Assembly (NCBI GenBank): GCA_025456105.1
Contig: JALOLG010000178.1
Location: forward strand, 1 to 8,367
Length of the DNA stretch: 8,367 nt
Source of the DNA: Ilumatobacteraceae bacterium
GTDB taxonomy: Bacteria; Actinomycetota; Acidimicrobiia; Acidimicrobiales; Ilumatobacteraceae
Reading direction: 5' to 3'
Below the pieces are notes generated by a model. That model had not been told where the DNA came from. It made no database searches and was given only the letters and a program-made list of their open reading frames with translations. Positions 1 to 5,531 of the stretch are shown here, one piece after another. Both the position numbers and the translations under genes were made by a program. Numbering within the stretch: position 1 is the stretch's first letter; the number at the start of each line of letters is the position of its first letter.

Positions 1-223
1 GGCTGGCGAGCGCACCGTCGAGACCGGCGGCGCGGACCGCGGCCTCGAGCATGTCGTAGTCCCAGCCCCGCCGGTCGAAGCCGTTGCCGCTGGCGTCGAC
101 GACGGACCAGATGGTGCTCCCACTCGAGGTGGACGGCGTGGACGTCGCGCCCGCCGTCGAGGCGGTGGCGAGCAGTGCGGTGGCGCCGACGGCCAGGCCG
201 GCAACGAGGGTGCGGATTCGCAT
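1..223 (-). CDS. Secreted fasciclin (FAS1) domain protein, N-terminal part
   Basis: Only the first 74 residues lie in the window; the gene runs off the left edge. The ATG at 223 is preceded on the minus strand by GGAGGAA with 6 bases between, a strong ribosome binding site. The product starts MRIRTLVAGLAVGATALLA, an n-region with two arginines and a hydrophobic core, then an AGA-type cleavage site near residue 26, so it should be exported. A Ser/Thr-rich linker (about 27-37) leads into TIWSVVDASGN and then WDYDMLEAAVRAAGLDGAL, which resembles the opening helix of actinobacterial fasciclin domains (DxDILxAAVxAAGL). FAS1 domains are extracellular adhesion modules. The family call rests on this short stretch alone, so it is moderate; secretion is better supported. 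The gene points away from the rest of the window and is separated from it by a tRNA cluster. Confidence 0.6.
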   Translation of the reverse strand, partial: MRIRTLVAGLAVGATALLATASTAGATSTPSTSSGSTIWSVVDASGNGFDRRGWDYDMLEAAVRAAGLDGALAS

Positions 224-234
224 CGGGGGTTCCT

Positions 235-259
235 CCATGTGGTCGGGGTGACGACATGG
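235..259. promoter_or_regulatory. Imperfect inverted repeat at the fasciclin gene RBS
   Basis: The 10-base arms CCATGTGGTC (235-244) and GACGACATGG (250-259) are complementary except at one position and enclose a 5-base loop. The left arm overlaps the first two bases of the minus-strand Shine-Dalgarno sequence (230-236). It could be an mRNA hairpin limiting access to the ribosome binding site, or a DNA-binding site. The structure is seen; the role is inference. Confidence 0.3.
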
Positions 260-277
260 ATTCGCCGCCGGCACGGT

Positions 278-294
278 GATCGGATGCACCGATC
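278..294 (-). terminator. Possible hairpin terminator after the tRNA cluster
   Basis: GATCGG and CCGATC form a perfect 6-bp stem around the 5-base loop ATGCA, 29 bases past the 3' end of tRNA-Phe on the minus strand. No T-run follows, so it would be a weak, U-less terminator at best. It could equally belong to the promoter region of the fasciclin gene. Confidence 0.2.
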
Positions 295-323
295 CCGGGA
301 ATCTCGCCGCGAGGGACTGGCCC

Positions 324-399
324 TGGTGGTCGAGACCGGCGTCGATCCGGTGACCTTCCGCTTTTCAGGCGGACGCTCTGCCGACTGAGCTACTCGACC
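324..399 (-). tRNA. tRNA-Phe (GAA)
   Basis: The 76-base cloverleaf folds completely. The acceptor is GGTCGAG/CTCGACC with discriminator A and an encoded CCA. The D arm is GCTC/GAGC. The anticodon stem is TCCGC/GCGGA with loop CTGAAAA, giving anticodon GAA, and the T stem is ACCGG/CCGGT. The T loop reads ATCGACG, with A where position 54 is normally T. It is the last of three tandem tRNAs on this strand and the only one of the three with CCA encoded in the DNA. Confidence 0.95.
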
Positions 400-429
400 G
401 TGTGCGGGAGCAGCAGGGCTGCACCCGAG

Positions 430-503
430 CGGTCCCGACGGGACTCGAACCCGCGACCTCCGGCTTGACAGGCCGGCGTGAACTCCAACTTCACCACGGG
501 ACC
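430..503 (-). tRNA. tRNA-Asp (GTC)
   Basis: The 74-base cloverleaf has acceptor GGTCCCG/CGGGACC and discriminator G. The anticodon stem is CCGGC/GCCGG with loop CTGTCAA, giving anticodon GTC, and the T arm is GCGGG-TTCGAGT-CCCGT. CCA is not encoded; the next bases read CTC. It sits 14 bases after tRNA-Glu and 30 bases before tRNA-Phe, consistent with one polycistronic tRNA transcript. Confidence 0.95.
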
Positions 504-517
504 AGGTGGTCTATGTG

Positions 518-590
518 CACCCCCAACGGGATTCGAACCCGTGCCGTCACCTTGAAAGGGTGATGTCCTAGGCCGCTAGACGATGGGGGC
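518..590 (-). tRNA. tRNA-Glu (TTC)
   Basis: The 73-base cloverleaf has acceptor GCCCCCA paired with TGGGGGT, so the first pair is G-U wobble, and discriminator G. The anticodon stem is TCACC/GGTGA with loop CTTTCAA, giving anticodon TTC. The T arm is ACGGG-TTCGAAT-CCCGT. CCA is not encoded. It is the first gene of the tRNA cluster on this strand. Confidence 0.95.
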
Positions 591-620
591 CGGAGCCTCG
601 TCTCGTTGGAGAGCGACAGG

Positions 621-649
621 AGACTAGCAGTGAGGTCCTCCGATCCCCA
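621..649 (-). promoter_or_regulatory. Candidate promoter of the tRNA Glu-Asp-Phe cluster
   Basis: On the minus strand a TAGTCT box (621-626, matching TAnnnT) lies about 30 bases before the 5' end of tRNA-Glu. It implies a transcript start near 613-614 and a short 23-base leader. The -35 position 17 bases upstream reads TGGGGA (644-649), a poor match to TTGACA. Position and the -10 box support it; the -35 does not. Confidence 0.3.
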
Positions 650-661
650 CCTCCGTCGTCG

Positions 662-692
662 TCGACCACGACGCAGGGGGAGGGGCTACGGT
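662..692 (+). promoter_or_regulatory. Candidate plsY promoter (leaderless)
   Basis: TCGACC (662-667) and TACGGT (687-692) are separated by 19 bases, rather long. The TAnnnT box ends 8 bases before the GTG at 701, so transcription would begin at or next to the start codon. The purine-rich GGGGGAGGGG (676-685) is too far from 701 to be a normal Shine-Dalgarno site, which favours the leaderless reading. Confidence 0.35.
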
Positions 693-700
693 CGCCGGCC

Positions 701-1342
701 GTGCTCGTCCGCCGCGCCCCTCGATCCGCCGGGACGGTCGCGGCCGGGGTCGCCACGGCGGCCACCGTCGGGTACCTGCTCGGGACGTTCCCCACCGCCG
801 ACCTCGTGGCGCACCGCGTCTCGGGCGGCACCGTCGACGTGCGCACCGTCGGCACGGGCAACCCCGGCGCCGCCAACACCGCCGCGCACCTCGGTGCGGC
901 GGCGGGCGTGGCGGTGTTCCTGGGGGACGCGGGCAAGGGGGTCGCCGCCGCGGCGATCGGGGCGGTGGTCGCCGGCCCGGTGGGCGCCCACGTGGGGTCG
1001 ACCGCGGCCGTGATCGGGCACTGCTACCCGGTCTGGAACGGCTTCCGGGGCGGCAAGGGCGTGGCCACGAGCGTCGGCCAGTGCTTCGCCACGCTGCCGG
1101 CGTACTTCCCGATCGACGCCGCCGTGGCGCTCGCCACCGCCTCGTCGCGGCGCTGGCGGCAGCGGGCCTTCGCCGCCACGATGGTGTCGTCCGCGTGCTG
1201 GGTGCTCGGGGCCGTGGTGTGGTGGCGACGTCGGTGGCCGAACCTGTGGGGCCCGCGGCCGACGGTGGCGCTGCCCATCGCCGCCGCGGTCTCGAGCGGC
1301 GTGATGGCGCAGCGGTTCCTCGCGGCGCGCCGGTCGGCGTGA
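701..1342 (+). CDS. plsY: Glycerol-3-phosphate acyltransferase PlsY family, divergent
   Basis: PlsY transfers an acyl group from acyl-phosphate to glycerol 3-phosphate, the first step of phospholipid synthesis, in the inner membrane. The 213-residue length fits the family (about 200). Visible landmarks are GYLLGTFPTADL (24-35), the first conserved loop DVRTVGTGNPGAANT (46-60, usually DxRxxGSGNxGATN), DAGKG (76-80, usually DxxKG) and the second loop GHCYPVWNGFRGGKGVAT (106-123), a very good match. The third motif, normally around a conserved Ser-Leu, is blurred near AATMVSSACW (158-167). The protein is hydrophobic and Ala-rich with several membrane segments, and its tail is basic. The GTG at 701 is chosen because hydrophobic family sequence follows soon after and a promoter-like box sits 8 bases upstream. 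It ends 4 bases from the convergent DUF2017 gene. It may be a second, divergent PlsY paralogue rather than the main enzyme. Confidence 0.85.
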   Translation: MLVRRAPRSAGTVAAGVATAATVGYLLGTFPTADLVAHRVSGGTVDVRTVGTGNPGAANTAAHLGAAAGVAVFLGDAGKGVAAAAIGAVVAGPVGAHVGSTAAVIGHCYPVWNGFRGGKGVATSVGQCFATLPAYFPIDAAVALATASSRRWRQRAFAATMVSSACWVLGAVVWWRRRWPNLWGPRPTVALPIAAAVSSGVMAQRFLAARRSA

Positions 1343-1346
1343 CCCG

Positions 1347-1862
1347 TCACGTCTGGGCGCGCACGGTCCACTCGAGCAGCCACGACAGCCACCCGTAGAG
1401 CTGGTACTCGGGTGATGCCTCGAGTGCCTCGACCACCTCGGGCTGCTCGGGATCGTCACCGACGCCGTGCTCGCCGACCCCGAGCATGGTGCCGAGCACC
1501 AGCCGCACGGCGTTGATCGACTGCATGAGCGCCAGCGCCTGCTCGTCGGTGAGCGGCTCGGCGCTGCGCAGCGCCCCCTCCACCGAGTCGATGGCGGCCA
1601 GTCGGCTCGTGACGAGCTCGTCGCGCATCAGCCGCTGGTACTCGGCCTCGGCCTCGGGATCGTCGGGGTGGACGACCGGGAACAGCCGGCGCAGCAGCGC
1701 CGTCTCGTCGGCCTGCTCGGGATCGGCACCCTCGGTGAGCCCCTCGGTGAGGAGGGCGCGGAGCTCGCCGAGCAGGCGCACCACGAGGGCGCGCTCCTCG
1801 GCGCCGACGGCCACCACGATGCCGTGCTTCGTCCGCCGGACCGGGGCGCGGAACCGGCTCAC
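1347..1862 (-). CDS. DUF2017 family protein, ClpS neighbour
   Basis: This is a soluble, acidic protein of 171 residues that matches the actinobacterial DUF2017 family, which is typically encoded immediately after clpS. The function is unknown. Visible features are a basic N-terminus (MSRFRAPVRRTKHG), a helix EERALVVRLLGELRALLTEG, the segment LLRRLFPVVHPDDPEAEAEY followed by QRLMRDELVTSRLAAIDSVE, and a C-terminus rich in Trp and Tyr (EYQLYGWLSWLLEWTVRAQ). The start is GTG at 1862, with AGGTG 8 bases upstream acting as ribosome binding site. The gap to the clpS stop is only 15 bases, so the two genes are almost certainly one transcript. This linkage suggests a role tied to ClpS-dependent proteolysis, but nothing in the sequence shows a mechanism. 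Confidence 0.85.
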   Translation of the reverse strand: MSRFRAPVRRTKHGIVVAVGAEERALVVRLLGELRALLTEGLTEGADPEQADETALLRRLFPVVHPDDPEAEAEYQRLMRDELVTSRLAAIDSVEGALRSAEPLTDEQALALMQSINAVRLVLGTMLGVGEHGVGDDPEQPEVVEALEASPEYQLYGWLSWLLEWTVRAQT

Positions 1863-1877
1863 GGCCGAGCACCTGCG

Positions 1878-2174
1878 CTACTCGTCATGGCTCATGGTGG
1901 CCCACAGGCCGTGCTCGTGGAGGCGGAACACGTGCATCTCGGCCTGCTCGCGGCTGCCGTTGGCCACCACCGCCCGGCCCTTGTGGTGCACGTCGAGCAT
2001 CAGCTGGGTGGCCTTCTCGAGCGAGTACCCGAACAGCTTCTGCAGCACGAACGTGACGTAGCTCATGAGGTTGATCGGGTCGTTCCACACGATCACCACC
2101 CACGGGCGGTCGACGTCGACCACCTCGTCGAGGCCCGGGTCGGCGACCTCGGCCGGGGTGAGCGTGGTGGGCAC
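1878..2174 (-). CDS. clpS: ATP-dependent Clp protease adaptor ClpS
   Basis: ClpS binds proteins with destabilising N-terminal residues and hands them to the Clp AAA+ unfoldase (ClpC/ClpA) and ClpP in the cytoplasm. From the GTG at 2174 the product is 98 residues, the usual size. The core runs from [20 protein letters not shown] (24-43), with the substrate-pocket N31-D32 and M37, through [20 protein letters not shown] and the histidines H63-H64 followed by [15 protein letters not shown], to [14 protein letters not shown]. The reading frame stays open upstream as far as 2324, but that part has no family similarity and overlaps the divergent ctaB promoter and gene. No clear Shine-Dalgarno site is present. 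A CAGAAT box 6 bases upstream suggests a leaderless start. It is followed directly by the DUF2017 gene. Confidence 0.92.
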   Translation of the reverse strand: MPTTLTPAEVADPGLDEVVDVDRPWVVIVWNDPINLMSYVTFVLQKLFGYSLEKATQLMLDVHHKGRAVVANGSREQAEMHVFRLHEHGLWATMSHDE

Positions 2175-2180
2175 GACGAC

Positions 2181-2186
2181 ATTCTG
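2181..2186 (-). promoter_or_regulatory. Candidate -10 box of clpS
   Basis: On the minus strand CAGAAT lies 6 bases before the GTG of clpS, the spacing expected for a leaderless transcript. It matches the -10 consensus at four of six positions. No convincing -35 is visible. It shares the 64-base divergent gap with the ctaB promoter. Confidence 0.25.
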
Positions 2187-2201
2187 CCGTGCCCGTGCGC
2201 G

Positions 2202-2231
2202 TTGGCCGTCTGCTCGGGCCACTCGTACGAT
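2202..2231 (+). promoter_or_regulatory. Candidate ctaB promoter (leaderless)
   Basis: TTGGCC (2202-2207) and TACGAT (2226-2231) are 18 bases apart. The -10 box ends exactly 7 bases before the ATG at 2239, so the predicted transcript starts on the A of the start codon. This is the best promoter-like sequence in the window. It also decides the start, because the other in-frame ATG (2230) lies inside the -10 box. Confidence 0.5.
2203..2221. repeat. Inverted repeat inside the ctaB promoter
   Basis: TGGCC (2203-2207) and GGCCA (2217-2221) form a perfect inverted repeat with a 9-base spacer, lying between and overlapping the -35 and -10 boxes of ctaB. The geometry is that of an operator for a dimeric repressor, but 5-bp GC-rich arms can arise by chance here. 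Confidence 0.25.
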
Positions 2232-2238
2232 GGGCGTG

Positions 2239-3186
2239 ATGTCCGTCGGCAGCCGCCCCCTCGTGCCGTCGCGGCTGGCCCCCGGCGGGGTGGCGCACGG
2301 CACGCGGCGTGCACCCCGCTCCACCGTCGGTGCCTACGTGGCGCTCACCAAGCCGCGGATCATCGAGCTGCTGCTGGTGACCACGGTGCCCACGATGGTC
2401 CTGGCGGAGCAGGGATGGCCGTCCACCTGGCTCGTCATCGTGACGCTCATCGGCGGCACCCTCGCGGCCGGCGGCGCGAACGCGATCAACATGTACGTCG
2501 ACCGCGACATCGACGCGGTCATGGAGCGCACCCGCAACCGCCCGCTCGTCACCGGTGCGGTGCAGCCCCGACACGCGCTGGTGTTCGCCGTCGGGCTCGA
2601 GGTGGCGGCCTTCGCCGTGCTGTGGGCGGGCGCCAACCTGCTCGCCGCGGTGCTGGCGCTCTCGGCGGCCGCGTTCTACGTCGGCGTCTACACGATCTGG
2701 CTCAAGCGCACGAGCACCCAGAACATCGTGATCGGCGGCGCCGCCGGCGCCGTGCCCGTGCTGGTGGGCTGGGCGGCGGTCACCGGATCGCTCGACTGGG
2801 CGCCGGTGGTGCTGTTCGTGGCGATGTTCCTGTGGACGCCGCCCCACTTCTGGGCGCTCGCCATCCGCTACGCCGACGACTACCGGGCCGCCGAGGTGCC
2901 GATGCTGCCGGCGGTCGTGCCCCTCGCCGAGGCCACCCGCCAGATGATCGGGTACACCGTGGCGCTGGTGGTGAGCACCCTGGTGCTCGTGCCGGTGGCC
3001 GAGCTCGGCTGGATCTACACGGTGTCGGCCGTCGTGCTCGGTGTGCTGTTCCTCGCGGCCACGGTGGTGCTCGCCCGCCGCCCGAGCGCCGAGCTGAGCA
3101 TGCGGGTGTTCGCCTTCTCGATCAGCTACATCACGCTGCTGTTCGCCGCGATCACCGTCGACGTGCTGGTCCGCTTCGGGCCGTGA
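2239..3186 (+). CDS. ctaB: Protoheme IX farnesyltransferase (heme O synthase)
   Basis: CtaB attaches farnesyl diphosphate to heme b, making heme O, the precursor of heme A for aa3/caa3 oxidases; it is a polytopic membrane enzyme of the UbiA family. The 315-residue product has the LTKPRI motif (36-41), the first prenyl-diphosphate site N84-MYVDRDID92 (NxxxDxxxD), the segment [11 protein letters not shown], then [17 protein letters not shown] (151-167), the diagnostic [10 protein letters not shown] (199-208) and the second acidic site [13 protein letters not shown] (211-223). Hydrophobic segments throughout fit the usual nine helices. The N-terminus is about 25 residues longer than the core and basic. 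The start at 2239 is chosen from the leaderless promoter; ATG 2230 would add three residues. It lies upstream of the oxidase structural genes on the same strand but is separated from them by 120 bases holding two hairpins. Confidence 0.95.
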   Translation: MSVGSRPLVPSRLAPGGVAHGTRRAPRSTVGAYVALTKPRIIELLLVTTVPTMVLAEQGWPSTWLVIVTLIGGTLAAGGANAINMYVDRDIDAVMERTRNRPLVTGAVQPRHALVFAVGLEVAAFAVLWAGANLLAAVLALSAAAFYVGVYTIWLKRTSTQNIVIGGAAGAVPVLVGWAAVTGSLDWAPVVLFVAMFLWTPPHFWALAIRYADDYRAAEVPMLPAVVPLAEATRQMIGYTVALVVSTLVLVPVAELGWIYTVSAVVLGVLFLAATVVLARRPSAELSMRVFAFSISYITLLFAAITVDVLVRFGP

Positions 3187-3199
3187 CCACGACGGCACC

Positions 3200-3227
3200 C
3201 CGTCTGTGGATTTCCGACCGCGGACGG
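3200..3227 (+). terminator. Stem-loop after ctaB, possible terminator
   Basis: The RNA of CCGTCTGTGG (3200-3209) can pair with CCGCGGACGG (3218-3227) over 10 bp, with two G-U pairs and an 8-base loop ATTTCCGA. It begins 14 bases past the ctaB stop. No T-run follows, so it would be a U-less terminator or a 3'-end stabiliser. The stem is seen; termination is inference. Confidence 0.4.
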
Positions 3228-3236
3228 CCCGACCAG

Positions 3237-3274
3237 TAGTGTGCGGGCCGAGTTGTCGACGGACGGCCGTCGAC
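3237..3274 (+). promoter_or_regulatory. Leader of the subunit I-like gene: -10-like box and perfect hairpin
   Basis: A TAGTGT box (3237-3242, TAnnnT) is followed by GTCGACGG-ACGG-CCGTCGAC (3255-3274), a perfect 8-bp inverted repeat with a 4-base loop, ending 32 bases before the ATG at 3307. If transcription starts near 3249-3250, the hairpin would sit at the very 5' end of the mRNA. Alternatively it is a protein-binding site. The -35 is not clear. The inverted repeat is certain; the promoter is weak. Confidence 0.35.
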
Positions 3275-3306
3275 CGACGCGTGCCCCGACAAGCGAGACC
3301 GCCTGC

Positions 3307-4946
3307 ATGACCACCATCGACTCCAGCCCCGACGCGTTGGCCGCCGTGCGCGACGACGCCGACTCGGGCTCGATCCTCTCCTCGGTGGCCGCCTGGCTCA
3401 TCACCAGCGACCACAAGCGCATCGGCCGGCTGTTCGTGGGCGGCGCCCTCCTCGGGCTGCTCGCCACACTCGTCGTCAACGTGCTGCTCGGCATCGAGCG
3501 CATCGCCGGTGACGAGACGCTCCTCGATGCCGGGGCGCTCCCGCAGCTGTTCCAGAGCCAGCGCGTCGGCCTCGTGTTCGGCTCGCTCGTGCCGTTCGGG
3601 CTCGGACTCGCGATCGCGGCGGTGCCGCTGCAGGTGGGAGCCCGCTCGCTGGCGTTCCCGAGGGCCGCCCTCGCCGGGTTCTACGGCTGGCTCGCCGGCC
3701 TGGCGCTCGTGATCGTCGCACTGGCCAGCAACGGCGGCATCGGCGGCGGCGACCCCGACATGGTCGACCTGTTCCTCGCCGGTCACGCGCTCCTCGCCGC
3801 CGGCCTGCTGCTCGCGGCCGGCTCGGTGGCCACCACGGTGCTGTCCACCCGGGCGCCCGGCATGAACCTGCGCCGCATCCCGATGTTCGCCTGGGCTGCG
3901 TTCGTCGGCTCGATCGGCATGGTGCTGCTGCTGCCCGTGCTGGTGGGGACGATCATCTACCTCTTCGTCGCCCACACCTACGGCGTCGACACGTTCGGCG
4001 GCGCCCCCGGCATCGGGCTCTGGATCGGGTGGGTCTTCAGCCAGCCGGCCACGTTCGTGTTCGCCCTGCCCGCCATCGGCGTGTTCTCCGAGATGTCGCC
4101 CGTCACGTTCCGGCGCCGCCAGCGGGTGCGCGACGGCGTGCTCACCGGGCTCGCGCTGGTGTCGCTCGCCGCCCTCTCCGCGATCACCCAGCAGGACGTC
4201 CACAACCTGCCGTGGTCCGGGTCGGGGCTCGACCTCGACGACCTCGACACCAAGGTCGAGGACCTCTTGCCGTTCGCGTTCTTCAACCTGCTGCCGCTCC
4301 TCGGCGCCACGATCGTGCTGCTGCTCGGCTTCGCCAACGCCTCGCGCCGGAACATCAAGCTGTCCTCGCCGTTCGTGTTCGCCTTCTTCGGTCTCGGGAT
4401 GATCCTCGTCGGCATGGTGGGCAACGTGCTCCACGCCATCGACGACCTCGGTCTGCAGGGCACGGTGTTCGAGGAGGCGGCGCTCGTCTACGTGGTCTAC
4501 GGCGCCGCACTGGCCGCCATGGGCGGCGTGGTGTTCTGGGCGCCGAAGCTGTGGGGCCGCCGGATCCCCGAGAAGAAGGTGCTGCCCCTGGCGCTGCTCG
4601 GCGTGCTCGCCGTGGTGCTCGCGGCCTTCCCGTACTACATCGCCGGCTTCGCCGATCAACCCGCGGCGAGCCCCACCTACGACTACTCCGGCCCGGCCGA
4701 GCTCTGGAACGTCCTGTCGCTCGTGGGCCACGGCCTCTCGTGGTGCTCGCCTTCGTGGGCCTGGCGATCGCCTCGCTGCGTGGCGGCGCCGACCCGGAGG
4801 TGGGCGACGACCCGTGGGGCGCGCACACGATCGAGTGGTCCACCACGTCGCCGGCGCCGGGCAACAACTTCCGCGAGGTGCCCACCGTCCGGTCGCCCGA
4901 ACCCATGCTCGACCTGCAGGAAGCGTCCCAGGAGCGCCCGTCATGA
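3307..4946 (+). CDS. Cytochrome oxidase subunit I (CtaD)-like protein lacking all metal ligands, frameshifted
   Basis: The fold landmarks of CtaD are all present: WLITSDHKRIG (30-40), VPLQVGARSLAFPR (106-119), LPAIGVFSEMSP (254-265), FWAPKLWGRR (410-419) and, after a frameshift, a C-terminal tail with DPWGAHTIEWSTTSPAPG. Every metal-binding histidine is missing. The helix II position is Gln85, where the neighbouring authentic CtaD has His96 in an ungapped alignment. The helix VI motif GHPEVY is SQPATF (245-250). The helix VII His-His pair is Gln295-Gln296. The helix X motif AHFHY is AALVY (391-395). The D-channel Asp is Ser114. It cannot bind heme a, heme a3 or CuB in the known way. One base seems missing near 4737: the frame in use to there must shift by -1 to the frame ending at 4946. 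The restored length is about 546 residues, normal for CtaD. The stop overlaps the next start (ATGA). The start is ATG 3307, with a weak SD; GTG 3241 is possible. Confidence 0.85.
4722..4745 (+). other. Frameshift point in the subunit I-like gene
   Basis: Up to about 4737 the family sequence (ELWNVLSLVGHGL) is read in the frame of ATG 3307. From 4737 on it continues as LVVLAFVGLAIASLRGG in the frame one base back, through to the stop at 4944-4946. One base lost in the CCTCTCG context (4734-4740) explains it. Without correction the first frame runs on to 5559 through the next gene. No slippery heptamer (X XXY YYZ) is present, so programmed frameshifting is unlikely. Confidence 0.8.
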
Positions 4947-5521
4947 CCCTCGCCCTCCCGGCCGCCCCGGCACCGCACCCCCGGCGCCAGCTCGTCGCCG
5001 GCACCGCGTTCGGCATCGCCGCCGGCTCGATGCTCATCGGCGGCATGCTCGCCGTGTGGCTCGTGCTGCGCTCACGCACCGTCGACGCCGGCGAGCGCTT
5101 CCCGGAGGACTTCATCATCCCCGAGGTGCCGAGCAACGTCATGCTCGTCACGATCCTCACGCTCTGCGTGTTCGCCCAGTGGACCGTCCACGCCGCGAAG
5201 GAGCGCGACCGGGTCCACATCGGCATCTCGCTCGGCCTGGTGGCGCTGCTCGCGATCGCGTTCGTGAACGCCCAGGCGTTCGTGTACGTCGAGATGGCGA
5301 TGCCGGTGGCCGAGGGCCAGTACGCGTCGCTGTTCTACGCGATCACGGGCGTGATGGTCGCGCTGGTGGTGATCGGCATCTTCTTCACCGCCATCACGGC
5401 GTTCCGCCTCCTCGGCGGCCGCCTCGACGAGCGCGAGCTCACCATCGCCCACGCCATGTACTGGTACTTCTGCGCCGCGGCCTTCAGCGCCGTCTGGTTC
5501 GTCGTCTACGTCACCAAGTGA
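4943..5521 (+). CDS. Cytochrome oxidase subunit III (CtaE)-like protein, degenerate
   Basis: The product has 192 residues and about five membrane helices, the size of actinobacterial CtaE. Recognisable parts are the first helix ending AVWLVLRSRTVDAG (37-50), a loop VPSNVMLVTILTLC (62-75), GQYASLFYAITG (125-136) and the last helix MYWYFCAAAFSAVWFVVYVTK (172-192), which lines up with the family ending YYWHFVDVVW...VIYF. Family-conserved polar residues are changed: the Ser-Glu of the first helix is Ser29-Met30, the TGxHxxHV motif is TGVMVALV (135-142) and the YWHFVD motif is YWYFCA (173-178). These positions shape the lipid-filled cleft beside subunit I, so this looks like a partner that has diverged together with the ligand-less subunit I. 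The ATG at 4943 overlaps the upstream stop, and AGGAG (4930-4934) is the ribosome binding site, so the two genes are translationally coupled. Confidence 0.8.
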   Translation: MTLALPAAPAPHPRRQLVAGTAFGIAAGSMLIGGMLAVWLVLRSRTVDAGERFPEDFIIPEVPSNVMLVTILTLCVFAQWTVHAAKERDRVHIGISLGLVALLAIAFVNAQAFVYVEMAMPVAEGQYASLFYAITGVMVALVVIGIFFTAITAFRLLGGRLDERELTIAHAMYWYFCAAAFSAVWFVVYVTK

Positions 5522-5531
5522 GTCGCCACCG

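Noticed and set aside
2175..2324. N-terminal extension of ClpS to an ATG at 2324
   Set aside because: The extra 50 residues are Arg-rich without family similarity and overlap the divergent ctaB promoter and its first codons.
3241..3306. GTG at 3241 as start of the subunit I-like gene
   Set aside because: It would add 22 residues with no family similarity, encoded across the perfect inverted repeat 3255-3274, and has no Shine-Dalgarno site or well-spaced -10 box. ATG 3307 fits the usual short CtaD N-terminus better.
4728..4745. Programmed -1 ribosomal frameshifting in the subunit I-like gene
   Set aside because: The shift region lacks an X XXY YYZ slippery heptamer, and I know of no CtaD family member that uses frameshifting. 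A missing base is simpler.
1885..5226. A very long open frame on the minus strand, 1113 codons
   Set aside because: It runs antisense to ctaB and the oxidase genes, is full of Arg/His/Gln/Glu low-complexity sequence, and resembles no protein family. Open antisense frames are expected at this GC content with strong third-position bias. Only its ClpS-overlapping end covers a real gene, and in another frame.
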